Shown here: one piece after another, positions 1-6,850 of the stretch
How the letters are laid out: the number at the start of each line of letters is the position of its first letter
How positions within the stretch are numbered: position 1 is the first letter of the stretch
Origin: Acidobacteriaceae bacterium
Lineage (GTDB): Bacteria > Acidobacteriota > Terriglobia > Terriglobales > Acidobacteriaceae
DNA: 11,227 nt
NCBI GenBank assembly: GCA_025462785.1
Contig: JAOAPG010000213.1
Span: 1 to 11,227, forward strand
Direction: 5' to 3'
Program-made: the position numbers and the translations under genes
Notes under the pieces: generated by a model
Told to the model about the DNA's origin: nothing
Seen by the model: the letters and a program-made list of their open reading frames with translations, nothing else
The model's database searches: none

Positions 1-69
1 CCCGCTTTCTTGCTGCTCTGAAACCAGACTCTGCCACTTTGCCCGTACTTGCTCTTTAGGTTGGGTCAT
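1..69 (-). CDS. N-terminus of probable IS66-type accessory protein (partial)
   Basis: A minus-strand frame opens with ATG at 69-67 and runs off the left edge of the window. The 23 visible residues begin MTQPKEQV and continue with a W-x-x-L-V-x-E-Q-x-x-S-G pattern (W12, L15, E18, Q19, S22, G23). This resembles the start of the small first ORF of IS66-family elements, where a W...EQ..SG segment precedes a helix-turn-helix. The Shine-Dalgarno sequence is weak (a GGG run just before the ATG). If the assignment is right, the element extends left of the window and its end lies between 70 and about 130. The stretch is short, so another DNA-binding protein cannot be excluded. Confidence 0.45.
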   Translation of the reverse strand, partial: MTQPKEQVRAKWQSLVSEQQESG

Positions 70-194
70 CCCAGAAGCTTGCCGCGTCCAACTCGCAAAG
101 GCAAGATGGGGTTCAGATATCGCTCACGAAGTAGCGTCACATTGTTCGGTGCCGGACTATATAAGACAAATATCAACGGAGGACGTTGAACATC

Positions 195-482
195 ATGGCT
201 GAGGTGCGTGTGATCGCAAGATCGGTGGCGCGTAAAGGAAAAGAAAACCAACTCAGGGCGCTGCTCCAGGGCATGTTAGCTCCTACGCGCATTGAACCAG
301 GATGTAAATTGTATGAACTCTACGAGTCAGACTCCAAGGGACGTTTCTATTTCTATGAAAGATGGGAGAGCCAGTCTGTGCTCGATCAACACGAAGCAAC
401 TCCTCACTTCAAGCACTTGGAACAAACCATCGGAGAATTGGTAGATGAACCCTTGGAGGTGAATATCTTGAAAGGACTCTGA
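195..482 (+). CDS. Antibiotic biosynthesis monooxygenase (ABM) domain protein, putative quinol monooxygenase
   Basis: This 95-residue protein has the length and pattern of a single ABM (ferredoxin-like, dimeric alpha+beta barrel) domain, as in YgiN-type quinol monooxygenases. Such proteins are small cytoplasmic, usually cofactor-free oxygenases that act on quinols or aromatic polyketides. Visible hallmarks are the first beta strand (AEVRVIARS, 2-10), the helix with KGKENQLRALL (14-24), the P-G-C turn before a tyrosine-rich strand (35-44), the F-Y-F-Y-E-R-W strand (51-58) and the H-E-A-T-P-H-F segment (66-72). ATG 195 is preferred: GGAGG (178-182) lies 12 bases upstream, slightly long. An in-frame TTG at 186 would be only 3 bases from it, which is too close. 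The gene stands alone, converging with the small minus-strand gene at 566-778. The substrate cannot be told from sequence. Confidence 0.85.
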   Translation: MAEVRVIARSVARKGKENQLRALLQGMLAPTRIEPGCKLYELYESDSKGRFYFYERWESQSVLDQHEATPHFKHLEQTIGELVDEPLEVNILKGL

Positions 483-525
483 CCGGTGTTCTCCAGATGT
501 GATCGAACTGAAAAACTAGAGTCAG

Positions 526-561
526 TGTTTCCGATCCCTCATACTGTTGCTGTTTCCGATC
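526..561. repeat. Two direct copies of TGTTTCCGATC, 25-bp period
   Basis: The 11-base string TGTTTCCGATC occurs at 526-536 and again at 551-561, in the short gap between two convergent genes. A repeat in a tail-to-tail gap may be a processing or termination remnant, or chance duplication. No function is assigned. Confidence 0.5.
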
Positions 562-565
562 GGTC

Positions 566-778
566 CTAAGCAGCCGCATCCAAGATGCAACGATCAGTAT
601 TCGCGAGAGCCTCCTCGCGAGAGGAGAAACCGCTCGCAATGATGCAGGGCTCCGCTATGACATCGTGCAGTGACTCCTCACTGCCGTATGCAATCACGTA
701 ATGTTCAGGAACAGCTTCCGTCTGAAGAGCTTCTATGACCGCGTAACGCAGCTTACAAAAATCAAGTAGTTCGTTCAT
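566..778 (-). CDS. Small uncharacterised protein, 70 aa
   Basis: I do not recognise this protein. The ATG at 778-776 has a good ribosome site on the minus strand (GAGGG, seven bases upstream), which favours it over the in-frame GTG at 796. The product is 70 residues, acidic, with no signal peptide or membrane segment. An N-terminal helix-like part (MNELLDFCKLRYAVIEALQ, 1-19) is followed by a strand-rich, mixed middle (EHYVIAYGSEESLHDVI, 25-41) and a C-terminal S-S-R-E-E-A-L-A-N helix (52-60), ending A-A-A. The amphipathic pattern, start site and lack of rare-looking residue runs support a real gene. It converges with the ABM gene (gap 483-565) and starts away from the bicupin gene, sharing a 394-base divergent region with it. 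Confidence 0.5.
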   Translation of the reverse strand: MNELLDFCKLRYAVIEALQTEAVPEHYVIAYGSEESLHDVIAEPCIIASGFSSREEALANTDRCILDAAA

Positions 779-1172
779 ACTCGTACCCTCGCCCACTCAC
801 GTCCCTGGGACTCAAGACGCATTGAATAGAAGCAACCGGGATGCCAAACCCGTCACGCGAGGTGAATGGCTGAACAATCGTGTTCGAAGTATATTTGCCA
901 AAGTCATCAACAATTTCCGAAACTTTGGTCAAAGAGAACGCTGGCAAGTCAGAACCCGCCCATCGAAAGTGGCGATCACTGGACAGGCGTCCGCGGAATG
1001 ACACCTTCTACTTCGGATGATCAGGACTTCATCAAAAGAACTTATTGTAAGTTTGCACAGATTGACTTTAGGCGGTTTCCAACTCGCGCATGAATGGAGT
1101 CACACTTGCTCGTCTCCCAATTGACGAGTACGAGTGTCTTCGAATTCAGTGCTGCATAAAGGTAGAAAGGCT
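779..1172. other. Divergent intergenic region, 394 bp, no convincing gene
   Basis: This lies between the minus-strand small gene and the Tat bicupin and must carry promoters for both. TTGACT (1062-1067) and TTGACG (1121-1126) resemble -35 boxes, but no good -10 follows at 16-18 bases, so no promoter is called. An imperfect signal is the inverted pair CCAAAGT (898-904) / ACTTTGG (922-928) with a 17-base gap, a possible protein-binding site. Open frames here on either strand show no domain pattern or ribosome site. Confidence 0.4.
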
Positions 1173-2435
1173 ATGAATGATCAAAACAGAGACAAGCTGC
1201 TGCAAGACGGATTTTCACGAAGGAGTGTTCTGGGAATTGGTTCCGCTGCATTGGCTGCGGTTGCATTCGCAGGCCTGACTGCCAATGCTCAAGAAAAAGC
1301 GAGTACGCAGCGGGCGGAGCACGACCATTCCTCGAGCGACCCCGGGCCGGAGAACAAGACCCTTTTGAATGAGAACCCGAGCTCTAACAATCCTCCTCCT
1401 ACTGACCACGGCGACGTAGTGCCAATCTGGTACTCCTTTGATCTGGTGAAGAAGCGCGTCGAAGAGGGTGGATGGACCCATGAGGTGACTCAGCGCGTTC
1501 TACCTTCTTCCGAGGCTCTTGCCGGCGTTCAAATGCGCCTCACTGCGGGCAGCTATCGCGAAATGCACTGGCACACTGCTGATGAATGGGCCTATGTACT
1601 CTATGGCAATGCCCGCGTCACAGTGATGAACCCCGATGGCACCATGTTCATCGGGGACGTGAGTGAAGGCGATCTTTGGATTTTTCCCGCAGGCTACCCG
1701 CATTCCATTCAAGGACTTGGCCCGGATGGAACGGAGTTTCTGTTGGTTTTCAATCAGGGGATGTTCTCTGAAGATGGGACGATGCTTCTCTCGGAGTGGG
1801 TGGCGCACACACCTCCCGAGGTATTGGCAAAGAATACAGGCCTGGATAAGAGTGTCTTCGATCACACGCCCGGGGCGCCACTCTACATTTTTCCCGGCAA
1901 CCTGCCCAACTCACTCGAACAAGACAAAGCGGAGATCGGCGGTGAGCAGGTTGCATCGAAGTATCAGTACACCTTCCACATGAGGTCGATGGAGCCCACG
2001 AAAGCCAGCCAAGCGGGTGAAGTTCGCATCGTCGACTCAAGCAACTTTCCGGCCTCGAAGCATATTGCTGCGGCCTTGCTAATCATCAAGCCTGGACACA
2101 TGCGTGAGCTGCACTGGCACCCGAACGCCTCCGAGTGGCAATACTATATCGCCGGCAAGGGCCGCATGACTGTGTTTTATCCTGTCGATAATGCCCGCAC
2201 AATGGACTACCACATCAACGATGTCGGATACGTTCCCTCGAACGCACCCCACTACTTCGAAAACACGGGCGATACCGACCTGGTGGTTCTGGAGATGTTC
2301 GCATCTGACCAGTTCCTGGATGTTTCTTTGAACCAGTGGCTCAGGCGCGTCCCCAGCGAAATGCTGAAGGCACACCTGAACATCGACAAGGAGACCGCCA
2401 TGAAGATCCCAGCGGAGAAGCTGGAGCTGGTTTAG
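1173..2435 (+). CDS. oxdC: Tat-exported bicupin, oxalate decarboxylase family
   Basis: This 420-residue protein has two cupin domains and aligns by eye along its length with Bacillus OxdC, which converts oxalate to formate and CO2 using manganese. A twin-arginine leader (S-R-R-S-V-L-G, R16-R17; hydrophobic 18-37; likely cut near ANAQ) predicts folded export. Cupin 1 carries H132, H134, E138 and H177. The lid loop that in OxdC is SENST reads SEDGT (199-203), keeping the key glutamate as E200. Cupin 2 carries H314, H316, E321 and H360. The C-terminal D-V-S-L-N-Q-W-L motif (383-390) is typical. ATG 1173 is chosen because GAAAGG precedes it and the Tat leader starts properly; a GTG at 1134 is in frame. 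A histidine/serine-rich, proline-rich linker (about 49-78) joins leader and domain. Oxidase rather than decarboxylase activity is possible but less likely given E200. Confidence 0.9.
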   Translation: MNDQNRDKLLQDGFSRRSVLGIGSAALAAVAFAGLTANAQEKASTQRAEHDHSSSDPGPENKTLLNENPSSNNPPPTDHGDVVPIWYSFDLVKKRVEEGGWTHEVTQRVLPSSEALAGVQMRLTAGSYREMHWHTADEWAYVLYGNARVTVMNPDGTMFIGDVSEGDLWIFPAGYPHSIQGLGPDGTEFLLVFNQGMFSEDGTMLLSEWVAHTPPEVLAKNTGLDKSVFDHTPGAPLYIFPGNLPNSLEQDKAEIGGEQVASKYQYTFHMRSMEPTKASQAGEVRIVDSSNFPASKHIAAALLIIKPGHMRELHWHPNASEWQYYIAGKGRMTVFYPVDNARTMDYHINDVGYVPSNAPHYFENTGDTDLVVLEMFASDQFLDVSLNQWLRRVPSEMLKAHLNIDKETAMKIPAEKLELV

Positions 2436-2491
2436 GGAGGCTATCGCAAGAGAGGTCGTAGTCCCTGGCGGAGAAGCTGGTAGTCATTTAA
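2412..2491 (+). repeat. Bicupin 3' end repeated just downstream
   Basis: GCGGAGAAGCTGG occurs inside the last codons of the bicupin gene (2412-2424) and again at 2468-2480. The second copy, read in its own frame, gives L-A-E-K-L-V-V-I followed by TAA (2489-2491), echoing the true C-terminus P-A-E-K-L-E-L-V stop. The offset is 56 bases, so the two copies are in different frames. It may be the fossil tail of a lost tandem copy, or a local duplication. Confidence 0.5.
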
Positions 2492-2506
2492 GGAACTGAA
2501 ATACAT

Positions 2507-2537
2507 GAGCTGCGCGCAGGGAACGTGGACGCAGCTC
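2507..2537 (+). terminator. Candidate terminator hairpin after the bicupin gene
   Basis: GAGCTGCG (2507-2514) and CGCAGCTC (2530-2537) form a perfect 8-bp stem with a 15-base loop. A pyrimidine-rich TTCTATTC follows. The loop is long and the T-run is interrupted, so it is only a moderate intrinsic terminator candidate. Confidence 0.4.
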
Positions 2538-2760
2538 TTCTATTCATAGGGAGCTTTCCTATGTTTGGCGGTTGTATGGGGTTGCCGCTGCATGCAATGG
2601 GGTAGGTGCTCGACATCTCGCTGTTAACGGCAACATTTCCAACAAGGTGGAGGTGATTTCACGAGCAACGCTGACGCGAAAATGGAGCGAGGATGCGAAT
2701 TGCGGCTCGCGGTTAGGTGCCCACAGATTGTCGGTAGACTTCCTGAAAGTAATCAGCACA

Positions 2761-2786
2761 ATGGGACTGACTGTCGTCAGTCCCAT
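2761..2786. terminator. Perfect 11-bp hairpin with 4-base loop between convergent genes
   Basis: ATGGGACTGAC (2761-2771) and GTCAGTCCCAT (2776-2786) pair perfectly around TGTC. It sits 34 bases past the stop of the minus-strand DUF4136 gene and also downstream of the bicupin. It could end transcription from either side, but neither flank has a real T-tract. The rest of 2492-2819 shows no convincing gene; the open frames on both strands there look like chance. Confidence 0.45.
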
Positions 2787-2819
2787 GTCGTTGAGAGGTT
2801 GATCGCGTTGCACCTTCGG

Positions 2820-3359
2820 TTAGTGTTTTTCTGAATTGGGAGGGAACTTCTTGAACATCTTCGCAACACCCTTGTCCAAGTTCTTTTCATTTTTCTCGGC
2901 CTTATTGGAGAGGGTATCCTCGGTGCTCCCGCGCCAGATCAACTTCTTGGTTTTTACGTCGTACAAGTCGACCACCAGGGTTCCTTCTTTGTAGTCCTGC
3001 TCGGTCGTTGTAGATTCGCCGAAACCGCCGAAGCCTCGCCAACGCCATCCTCCACCCATACCGTCGTAAAACGTTTGCAGGTTTCTCTGCGTCTGCGTTG
3101 TCTTTATCGCGACGATGGCCACATCGCCGCCGCTGTCGACCTTTGTCCAGCCCTTAGCTGACAATTGGGCGTCAACGGCATTTTTGATACGAGCATCCCA
3201 TAGGGAATCCGTGGCCTTAATCTCCTGCCACGAATAGGTTTTGTACTGAGAGAAATTAGCTTGGTGATCGAAGTCAGTTTGGACCTGCTGGGCAAATGCT
3301 GCTCCAAGCATGGCCAGGAATATTGTTGTGTAAACTACTGTGTTGGTTGCAAGTTTCAT
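2820..3359 (-). CDS. Secreted DUF4136 family protein
   Basis: The 179-residue product starts with a Sec signal peptide (hydrophobic 8-22, likely cut A-F-A|Q at 23/24). No cysteine follows the cut, so it is not a lipoprotein, although many DUF4136 proteins are. The mature part shows the family pattern: D-F-D-H-Q-A-N-F-S-Q-Y-K-T-Y-S-W at 29-44, a D-V-A-I-V strand at 79-83, and the closing G-T-L-V-V-D-L-Y-D-V-K-T-K-K-L-I-W-R-G block at 126-144. A Gly/Trp/Arg-rich insert (102-114) interrupts the core. The tail (150-179) is lysine-rich and polar. AGGAG lies five to six bases before ATG 3359. DUF4136 has no established biochemical function; members are envelope proteins that are very common in Acidobacteria. 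It is transcribed away from the barrel gene and is probably monocistronic. Confidence 0.9.
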   Translation of the reverse strand: MKLATNTVVYTTIFLAMLGAAFAQQVQTDFDHQANFSQYKTYSWQEIKATDSLWDARIKNAVDAQLSAKGWTKVDSGGDVAIVAIKTTQTQRNLQTFYDGMGGGWRWRGFGGFGESTTTEQDYKEGTLVVDLYDVKTKKLIWRGSTEDTLSNKAEKNEKNLDKGVAKMFKKFPPNSEKH

Positions 3360-3646
3360 TTGTGCTCCTTTGCTGGCTTCGAAATTGCATTTGCCTTTCC
3401 AAACTTCTTACATTAGCGAGAAATTACTTAATCCCATTGGTTCATGGCTTTGTGCGGAGTTGCCGCTGATGATGTCGTGGGTACTCAAAAAGGAAACTGT
3501 CGACATAGGGACGGAGTGTCGGCATGGGGTCCCTTCGGCGAGATTGTTCCCACGGCGTTTACGGATATTTACAAGAAGGCCTATGCCTTGCGTACAGCCG
3601 CAGTTTGGAAACGTAGATGCAGTTCATCAGGGTCTGGAGAGATGAA
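3360..3646. other. Divergent intergenic region, 287 bp
   Basis: This separates the DUF4136 gene (-) from the barrel gene (+) and should hold both promoters; no clear -35/-10 pair was found. A plus frame open from 3444 to 3692 reads plausibly coding in its middle (about 3516-3610, with S-A-W-G-P-F-G-E-I-V-P), but it has no ribosome site at its ATG, matches no family I know, and overlaps the next gene in another frame. It might be a gene remnant. Confidence 0.35.
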
Positions 3647-4699
3647 ATGCCACTTCGAGAAAAATGGCTCGCAATTCAATGCTCAATTATGAACACTCCC
3701 TCCAACCGACGAACATCAGTAGCAGAGCATTCTCTCTGCTTAATCGTCATTCTGATTTCCGCCTTTTCTGCCAGACTTCAAGCGCAGACTTCGGGTGAGA
3801 TCGGCGCACCCACGCCGTTCTCTGAGTCGAGTGCCTCTCTACGCGGGCAGTCCGCAGGCGAGTCCTCCCCCGATTCGTCCGTATCGCATCAGAACGGCTC
3901 GGGTCAGAACGATCCCAATGGCAGTAGTAGCAACTGGCAGGACGATTGGGTCCACGCCTGGTTGCGCAATGTGGATGAAGCACGTGCCAGCCAGCCTCAT
4001 TTCGTTTCGCCCATTGTCACAACTCACGTTATGCTCGTGCAGCAATTCCGGTATGACATGTCCTGGCAGCAAGATCCCACGGGAGGTACCGTAACATCGA
4101 ACTATGGCGCGTCACGGGGCCTGGAGATCATCCCGACGACGCGCCTGGAAGTGGGACTTTTTCCACCCAGTTACATCGTGCATCAATCGAACACGCCTGA
4201 CGGATTCGGAGACTTCTCTTGGCAAGTGAAATTCCGGGCATTTTCCGCAACAGAGCACAAAGGGGATTACTTTGTCGGATTCTTCCTGGGTGGTTCGTTC
4301 CCTACGGGCACTCCGCCTAACGGCCTCGGCCACGCCACCTTGTCTCCCACTTTTGCGGCGGCCAAGGGCCTTGGGCCATGGGACATTCAGAGCACAATTG
4401 GCGCGACTCTCCCAACTAGTGGCACGAACTTGTTGGGCCGCATGATCGTGTTTAATACCGCTGTTGATTACAGGATCAAGGGAAAAATCTGGCCAATGCT
4501 CGAACAAAATTCCACATTTTGGTCGGGCGGAACGTTGGACGGGAAGAAGCAAGTTTTCCTTACGCCGGGACTCGTGTTGGGCAGTTTTCAATTGGCGGAG
4601 CGACTGCATTTTTTGGTGGGCGGCGGCGTGCAGATCGCCGTTACGCAGTTCCACCAGGACAACCATCGCTGGATCCTCTCGGTGCGCTTCCCGTTCTAA
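3647..4699 (+). CDS. Outer-membrane beta-barrel protein (MetA-pathway/transporter-like)
   Basis: The 350-residue product has a signal peptide (hydrophobic 30-41, likely cut L-Q-A|Q near 46), a Ser/Gly/Asn-rich low-complexity segment (about 48-98), and then alternating amphipathic strands ending in a terminal phenylalanine (S-V-R-F-P-F). These are marks of an outer-membrane barrel recognised by the BAM machinery. The R-L-E-V-G-L-F-P and D-G-F-G-D-F-S-W-Q-V-K-F-R segments resemble the family annotated as putative MetA pathway of phenol degradation, often labelled transporter. ATG 3647 is chosen because GGAGAG lies five bases upstream. ATG 3689 would give a more usual signal peptide length but has no ribosome site; ATG 3617 also lacks one. 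The aldo/keto reductase follows after 40 bases, so the two are probably cotranscribed. A role in passage of a hydrophobic substrate is inferred from family only. Confidence 0.75.
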   Translation: MPLREKWLAIQCSIMNTPSNRRTSVAEHSLCLIVILISAFSARLQAQTSGEIGAPTPFSESSASLRGQSAGESSPDSSVSHQNGSGQNDPNGSSSNWQDDWVHAWLRNVDEARASQPHFVSPIVTTHVMLVQQFRYDMSWQQDPTGGTVTSNYGASRGLEIIPTTRLEVGLFPPSYIVHQSNTPDGFGDFSWQVKFRAFSATEHKGDYFVGFFLGGSFPTGTPPNGLGHATLSPTFAAAKGLGPWDIQSTIGATLPTSGTNLLGRMIVFNTAVDYRIKGKIWPMLEQNSTFWSGGTLDGKKQVFLTPGLVLGSFQLAERLHFLVGGGVQIAVTQFHQDNHRWILSVRFPF

Positions 4700-4739
4700 G
4701 CTTGCTCCTGCATCTGACGTTAGGAGGACAAGGCAAACT

Positions 4740-5816
4740 ATGAAATTAAGCGGAAGAGAAAATCATACACAGACTGATAAGAGAGATGATTCGTCACCAA
4801 GTTATCTGGGAGACATTATCCCAGCTACAACCAGGCGCCAATTTCTCGAACTGGCGGCGGCATCCGTTGCGTTCGCAGGCTTGGGCCCAACTAGCCGTGC
4901 AGACGAAACAAAGGGCGAAATGCCATACCGCATGCTCGGCAAGACCGGTGAGAAAGTGTCAATCGTCGGCCTCGGCGGATACCATCTCGGAAAACAAGCA
5001 GACCCTCAGGAGAGTATCCGGATTATCCGCACCGGGCTGGACCAGGGAATCAATTTTCTGGACAACTGCTGGGACTACAACAATGGTGAGAGCGAAATCC
5101 GAATGGGAAAGGCTCTCAATGACGGCTATCGCAAGAAGGCGTTTCTAATGACGAAAATCGATGGACGTAACAAGGCGACCGCCACTAAGCAGATTAATGA
5201 ATCTCTGCAGAGGCTTCAGACAGATCGGATAGATTTGCTTCAGTTTCATGAGGTCATCCGGGACTCGGATCCTGACCACATCTTCGCTCCAGGAGGAGCC
5301 CTGGAAGCCGTGTTGGAGGCGAAGCGAGCTGGCAAGATTCGTTACATCGGATTCACTGGGCACAAGAGTCCTGATATTCACTTAAAGATGTTGTCCACCG
5401 CTTCACAACACGGATTCGTCTTCGACACCGTTCAGATGCCTCTGAATGTGATGGATGCTCATTTCGACAGCTTTGAGAAGAAGGTGCTTCCAAAGCTGGT
5501 ACAGCAGGGAAGTGGAGTTCTGGGAATGAAGCCCATGGGAGATCCTTTCATACTCAAAAGCAACACAGTCACGGCGGTTGACTGTCTTCACTATGCGATG
5601 AACTTGCCGACGAGCGTGGTAATCACGGGGTGCGATTCTCTCGCCATTCTGCAACAGGCAATTGATGCCGCGCGCAGCTTGCGCCCTTTGAATAGCGCAC
5701 AAGTAGCAGCTCTCCTTGAGAAAACGGTCAAAGCGGCACAGTCCGGAGAGTATGAGCTTTACAAAACAAGCCATCATTTTGATGGCACGTATGCCAATCC
5801 ACAGTGGTTGGGATGA
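4740..5816 (+). CDS. Tat-exported aldo/keto reductase
   Basis: The 358-residue protein begins with a long polar stretch and then a twin-arginine leader, T-T-R-R-Q-F-L (R32-R33) with hydrophobic 35-49, predicting export as a folded, cofactor-loaded enzyme. From about 61 it is a standard AKR TIM barrel: M-P-Y-R-M-L-G-K-T-G opening, G-L-G-G at 77-80, and the catalytic tetrad visible as D108, Y113, K139 and H170. R-Y-I-G-F-T-G-H (201-208) and V-I-T-G-C-D-S (294-300) are family segments near the NADP site. AKRs reduce aldehydes or ketones or run in reverse; the substrate is unknown. The C-terminal tail (335-358) is beyond the barrel. AGGAGG lies about 12 bases before ATG 4740, rather far; longer in-frame extension to 4464 would overlap the barrel gene and is rejected. 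It follows the barrel gene closely. Confidence 0.9.
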   Translation: MKLSGRENHTQTDKRDDSSPSYLGDIIPATTRRQFLELAAASVAFAGLGPTSRADETKGEMPYRMLGKTGEKVSIVGLGGYHLGKQADPQESIRIIRTGLDQGINFLDNCWDYNNGESEIRMGKALNDGYRKKAFLMTKIDGRNKATATKQINESLQRLQTDRIDLLQFHEVIRDSDPDHIFAPGGALEAVLEAKRAGKIRYIGFTGHKSPDIHLKMLSTASQHGFVFDTVQMPLNVMDAHFDSFEKKVLPKLVQQGSGVLGMKPMGDPFILKSNTVTAVDCLHYAMNLPTSVVITGCDSLAILQQAIDAARSLRPLNSAQVAALLEKTVKAAQSGEYELYKTSHHFDGTYANPQWLG

Positions 5817-5942
5817 GCGCTCAGGCGAGTGGTGCTGGAAACGGTAGAACAGTCTGAATCGGCACAGTATTAAAATTGAGGAACGCCGCGATCACAGTCA
5901 ACCCCATATTCACGCTTAACAGACAAGAAGGAGGAGATCTAA

Positions 5943-6824
5943 ATGCCATGCGTTAATGTCGGTAAGGAAAACTCCGGGGACATCGAACTCTATTACGAAG
6001 ATCATGGCTCAGGCGACGCGATCGTGCTGATCCATGGATATCCACTGAGCGGTGCTTCTTGGGAGAAGCAGATGCCAGTGCTGCTGGCTTCGGGCCACCG
6101 TGTCATCACCTATGACCGCAGAGGGTTCGGCAAGTCGAGCCAACCAACAGCCGGCTATAACTACGACACTTTTGCCGAGGACTTGCACAAGCTGGTGAAA
6201 CACCTCAACCTACGTAATTTTGCGCTGGTTGGTTTCTCGATGGGTGGCGGTGAAGTGGCGCGTTACCTGGGAAAATACGGATCGGAGGGTGTGAGCAAAG
6301 CGGTGTTCGTCTCGTCGGTTCCACCGTTCCTCCTGAAAACTCCCGACAACCCAGAGGGCGTGGACGGCAGCGTCTTCGAGGGAATGCAGAAAGCCGTTGT
6401 GGCAGACCGTTACGTGTTCTTCACCGAGTTTTTCAAGAATTTCTATAACACTGACGTATTGTTAGGTAAGCGCGTCAGCGAACAGGCTGTCCAGGCTAGC
6501 TGGAACATTGCCGCAGGCGCATCTGCCGCGGCTAGCCTTGCGTGTGTCCCTACATGGCATGAAGATTTCCGCGAGGACCTCAAGCGCATCGACGTACCGA
6601 CGCTGGTCATTCACGGCGATGCAGATCGGATATTGCCGATTAGTGCGTCGGGAAATAGGACGGCCAAGCTGATCAAGGGCGCTCGTCTAGTTGTAGTGAA
6701 AAATGGGCCGCACTGTATCACTTGGACCCATGCTGACGAAGTGAACCCTGAGCTGGTGAACTTCCTCGGGAAAGGGGGCGCAAAGCAGGCCGCCTCGGAC
6801 CCGAGGAAGGAAGCCGTTGCATAG
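5943..6824 (+). CDS. Alpha/beta hydrolase, non-heme chloroperoxidase/arylesterase type
   Basis: The 293-residue cytoplasmic protein is a single alpha/beta-hydrolase domain. H-G-Y-P (31-34) forms the oxyanion region. R-R-G-F-G-K-S (59-65) is the usual strand-turn after beta 4. The nucleophile elbow G-F-S-M-G-G-G-E puts the catalytic serine at S99. D228 (H-G-D-A-D-R) and H257 (G-P-H) complete the triad. The S-M-G-G-G-E elbow and D-R-R-G-F-G are characteristic of cofactor-free haloperoxidases and related esterases, which perform ester hydrolysis and can make peracids. An AGGAGG six to nine bases before ATG 5943 fixes the start. The C-terminal 16 residues are a polar extension. It lies 126 bases after the aldo/keto reductase and may share its transcript; a hairpin follows it. 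The physiological substrate is unknown. Confidence 0.9.
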   Translation: MPCVNVGKENSGDIELYYEDHGSGDAIVLIHGYPLSGASWEKQMPVLLASGHRVITYDRRGFGKSSQPTAGYNYDTFAEDLHKLVKHLNLRNFALVGFSMGGGEVARYLGKYGSEGVSKAVFVSSVPPFLLKTPDNPEGVDGSVFEGMQKAVVADRYVFFTEFFKNFYNTDVLLGKRVSEQAVQASWNIAAGASAAASLACVPTWHEDFREDLKRIDVPTLVIHGDADRILPISASGNRTAKLIKGARLVVVKNGPHCITWTHADEVNPELVNFLGKGGAKQAASDPRKEAVA

Positions 6825-6850
6825 CCAGACAATTCTTCAATTGTTATTCA

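Noticed and set aside
142..165. TTGTTC...TATAAG as a promoter for the ABM gene
   Set aside because: The spacer is only 12 bases, too short for a standard sigma-70 promoter.
762..1004. 80-codon minus-strand open frame overlapping the start of the small gene at 566-778
   Set aside because: No ribosome site, no domain pattern, and it lies across a region expected to hold promoters.
866..1093. 75-codon plus-strand open frame before the bicupin
   Set aside because: Composition looks random, with no family resemblance and no ribosome site.
1134..1172. Upstream GTG start for the bicupin
   Set aside because: It would put 13 extra residues before the Tat leader; ATG 1173 has a ribosome-site-like GAAAGG.
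2559..2813. Overlapping open frames on both strands between the bicupin and DUF4136 genes
   Set aside because: Both frames span the perfect hairpin, show no motif and have no start signal.
4112..4666. 184-codon minus-strand open frame inside the barrel gene
   Set aside because: It is antisense to a well-supported secreted barrel protein and has no domain features.
4464..4739. N-terminal extension of the aldo/keto reductase into the barrel gene
   Set aside because: The extension is an out-of-frame reading of the barrel gene; ATG 4740 starts a normal Tat leader.
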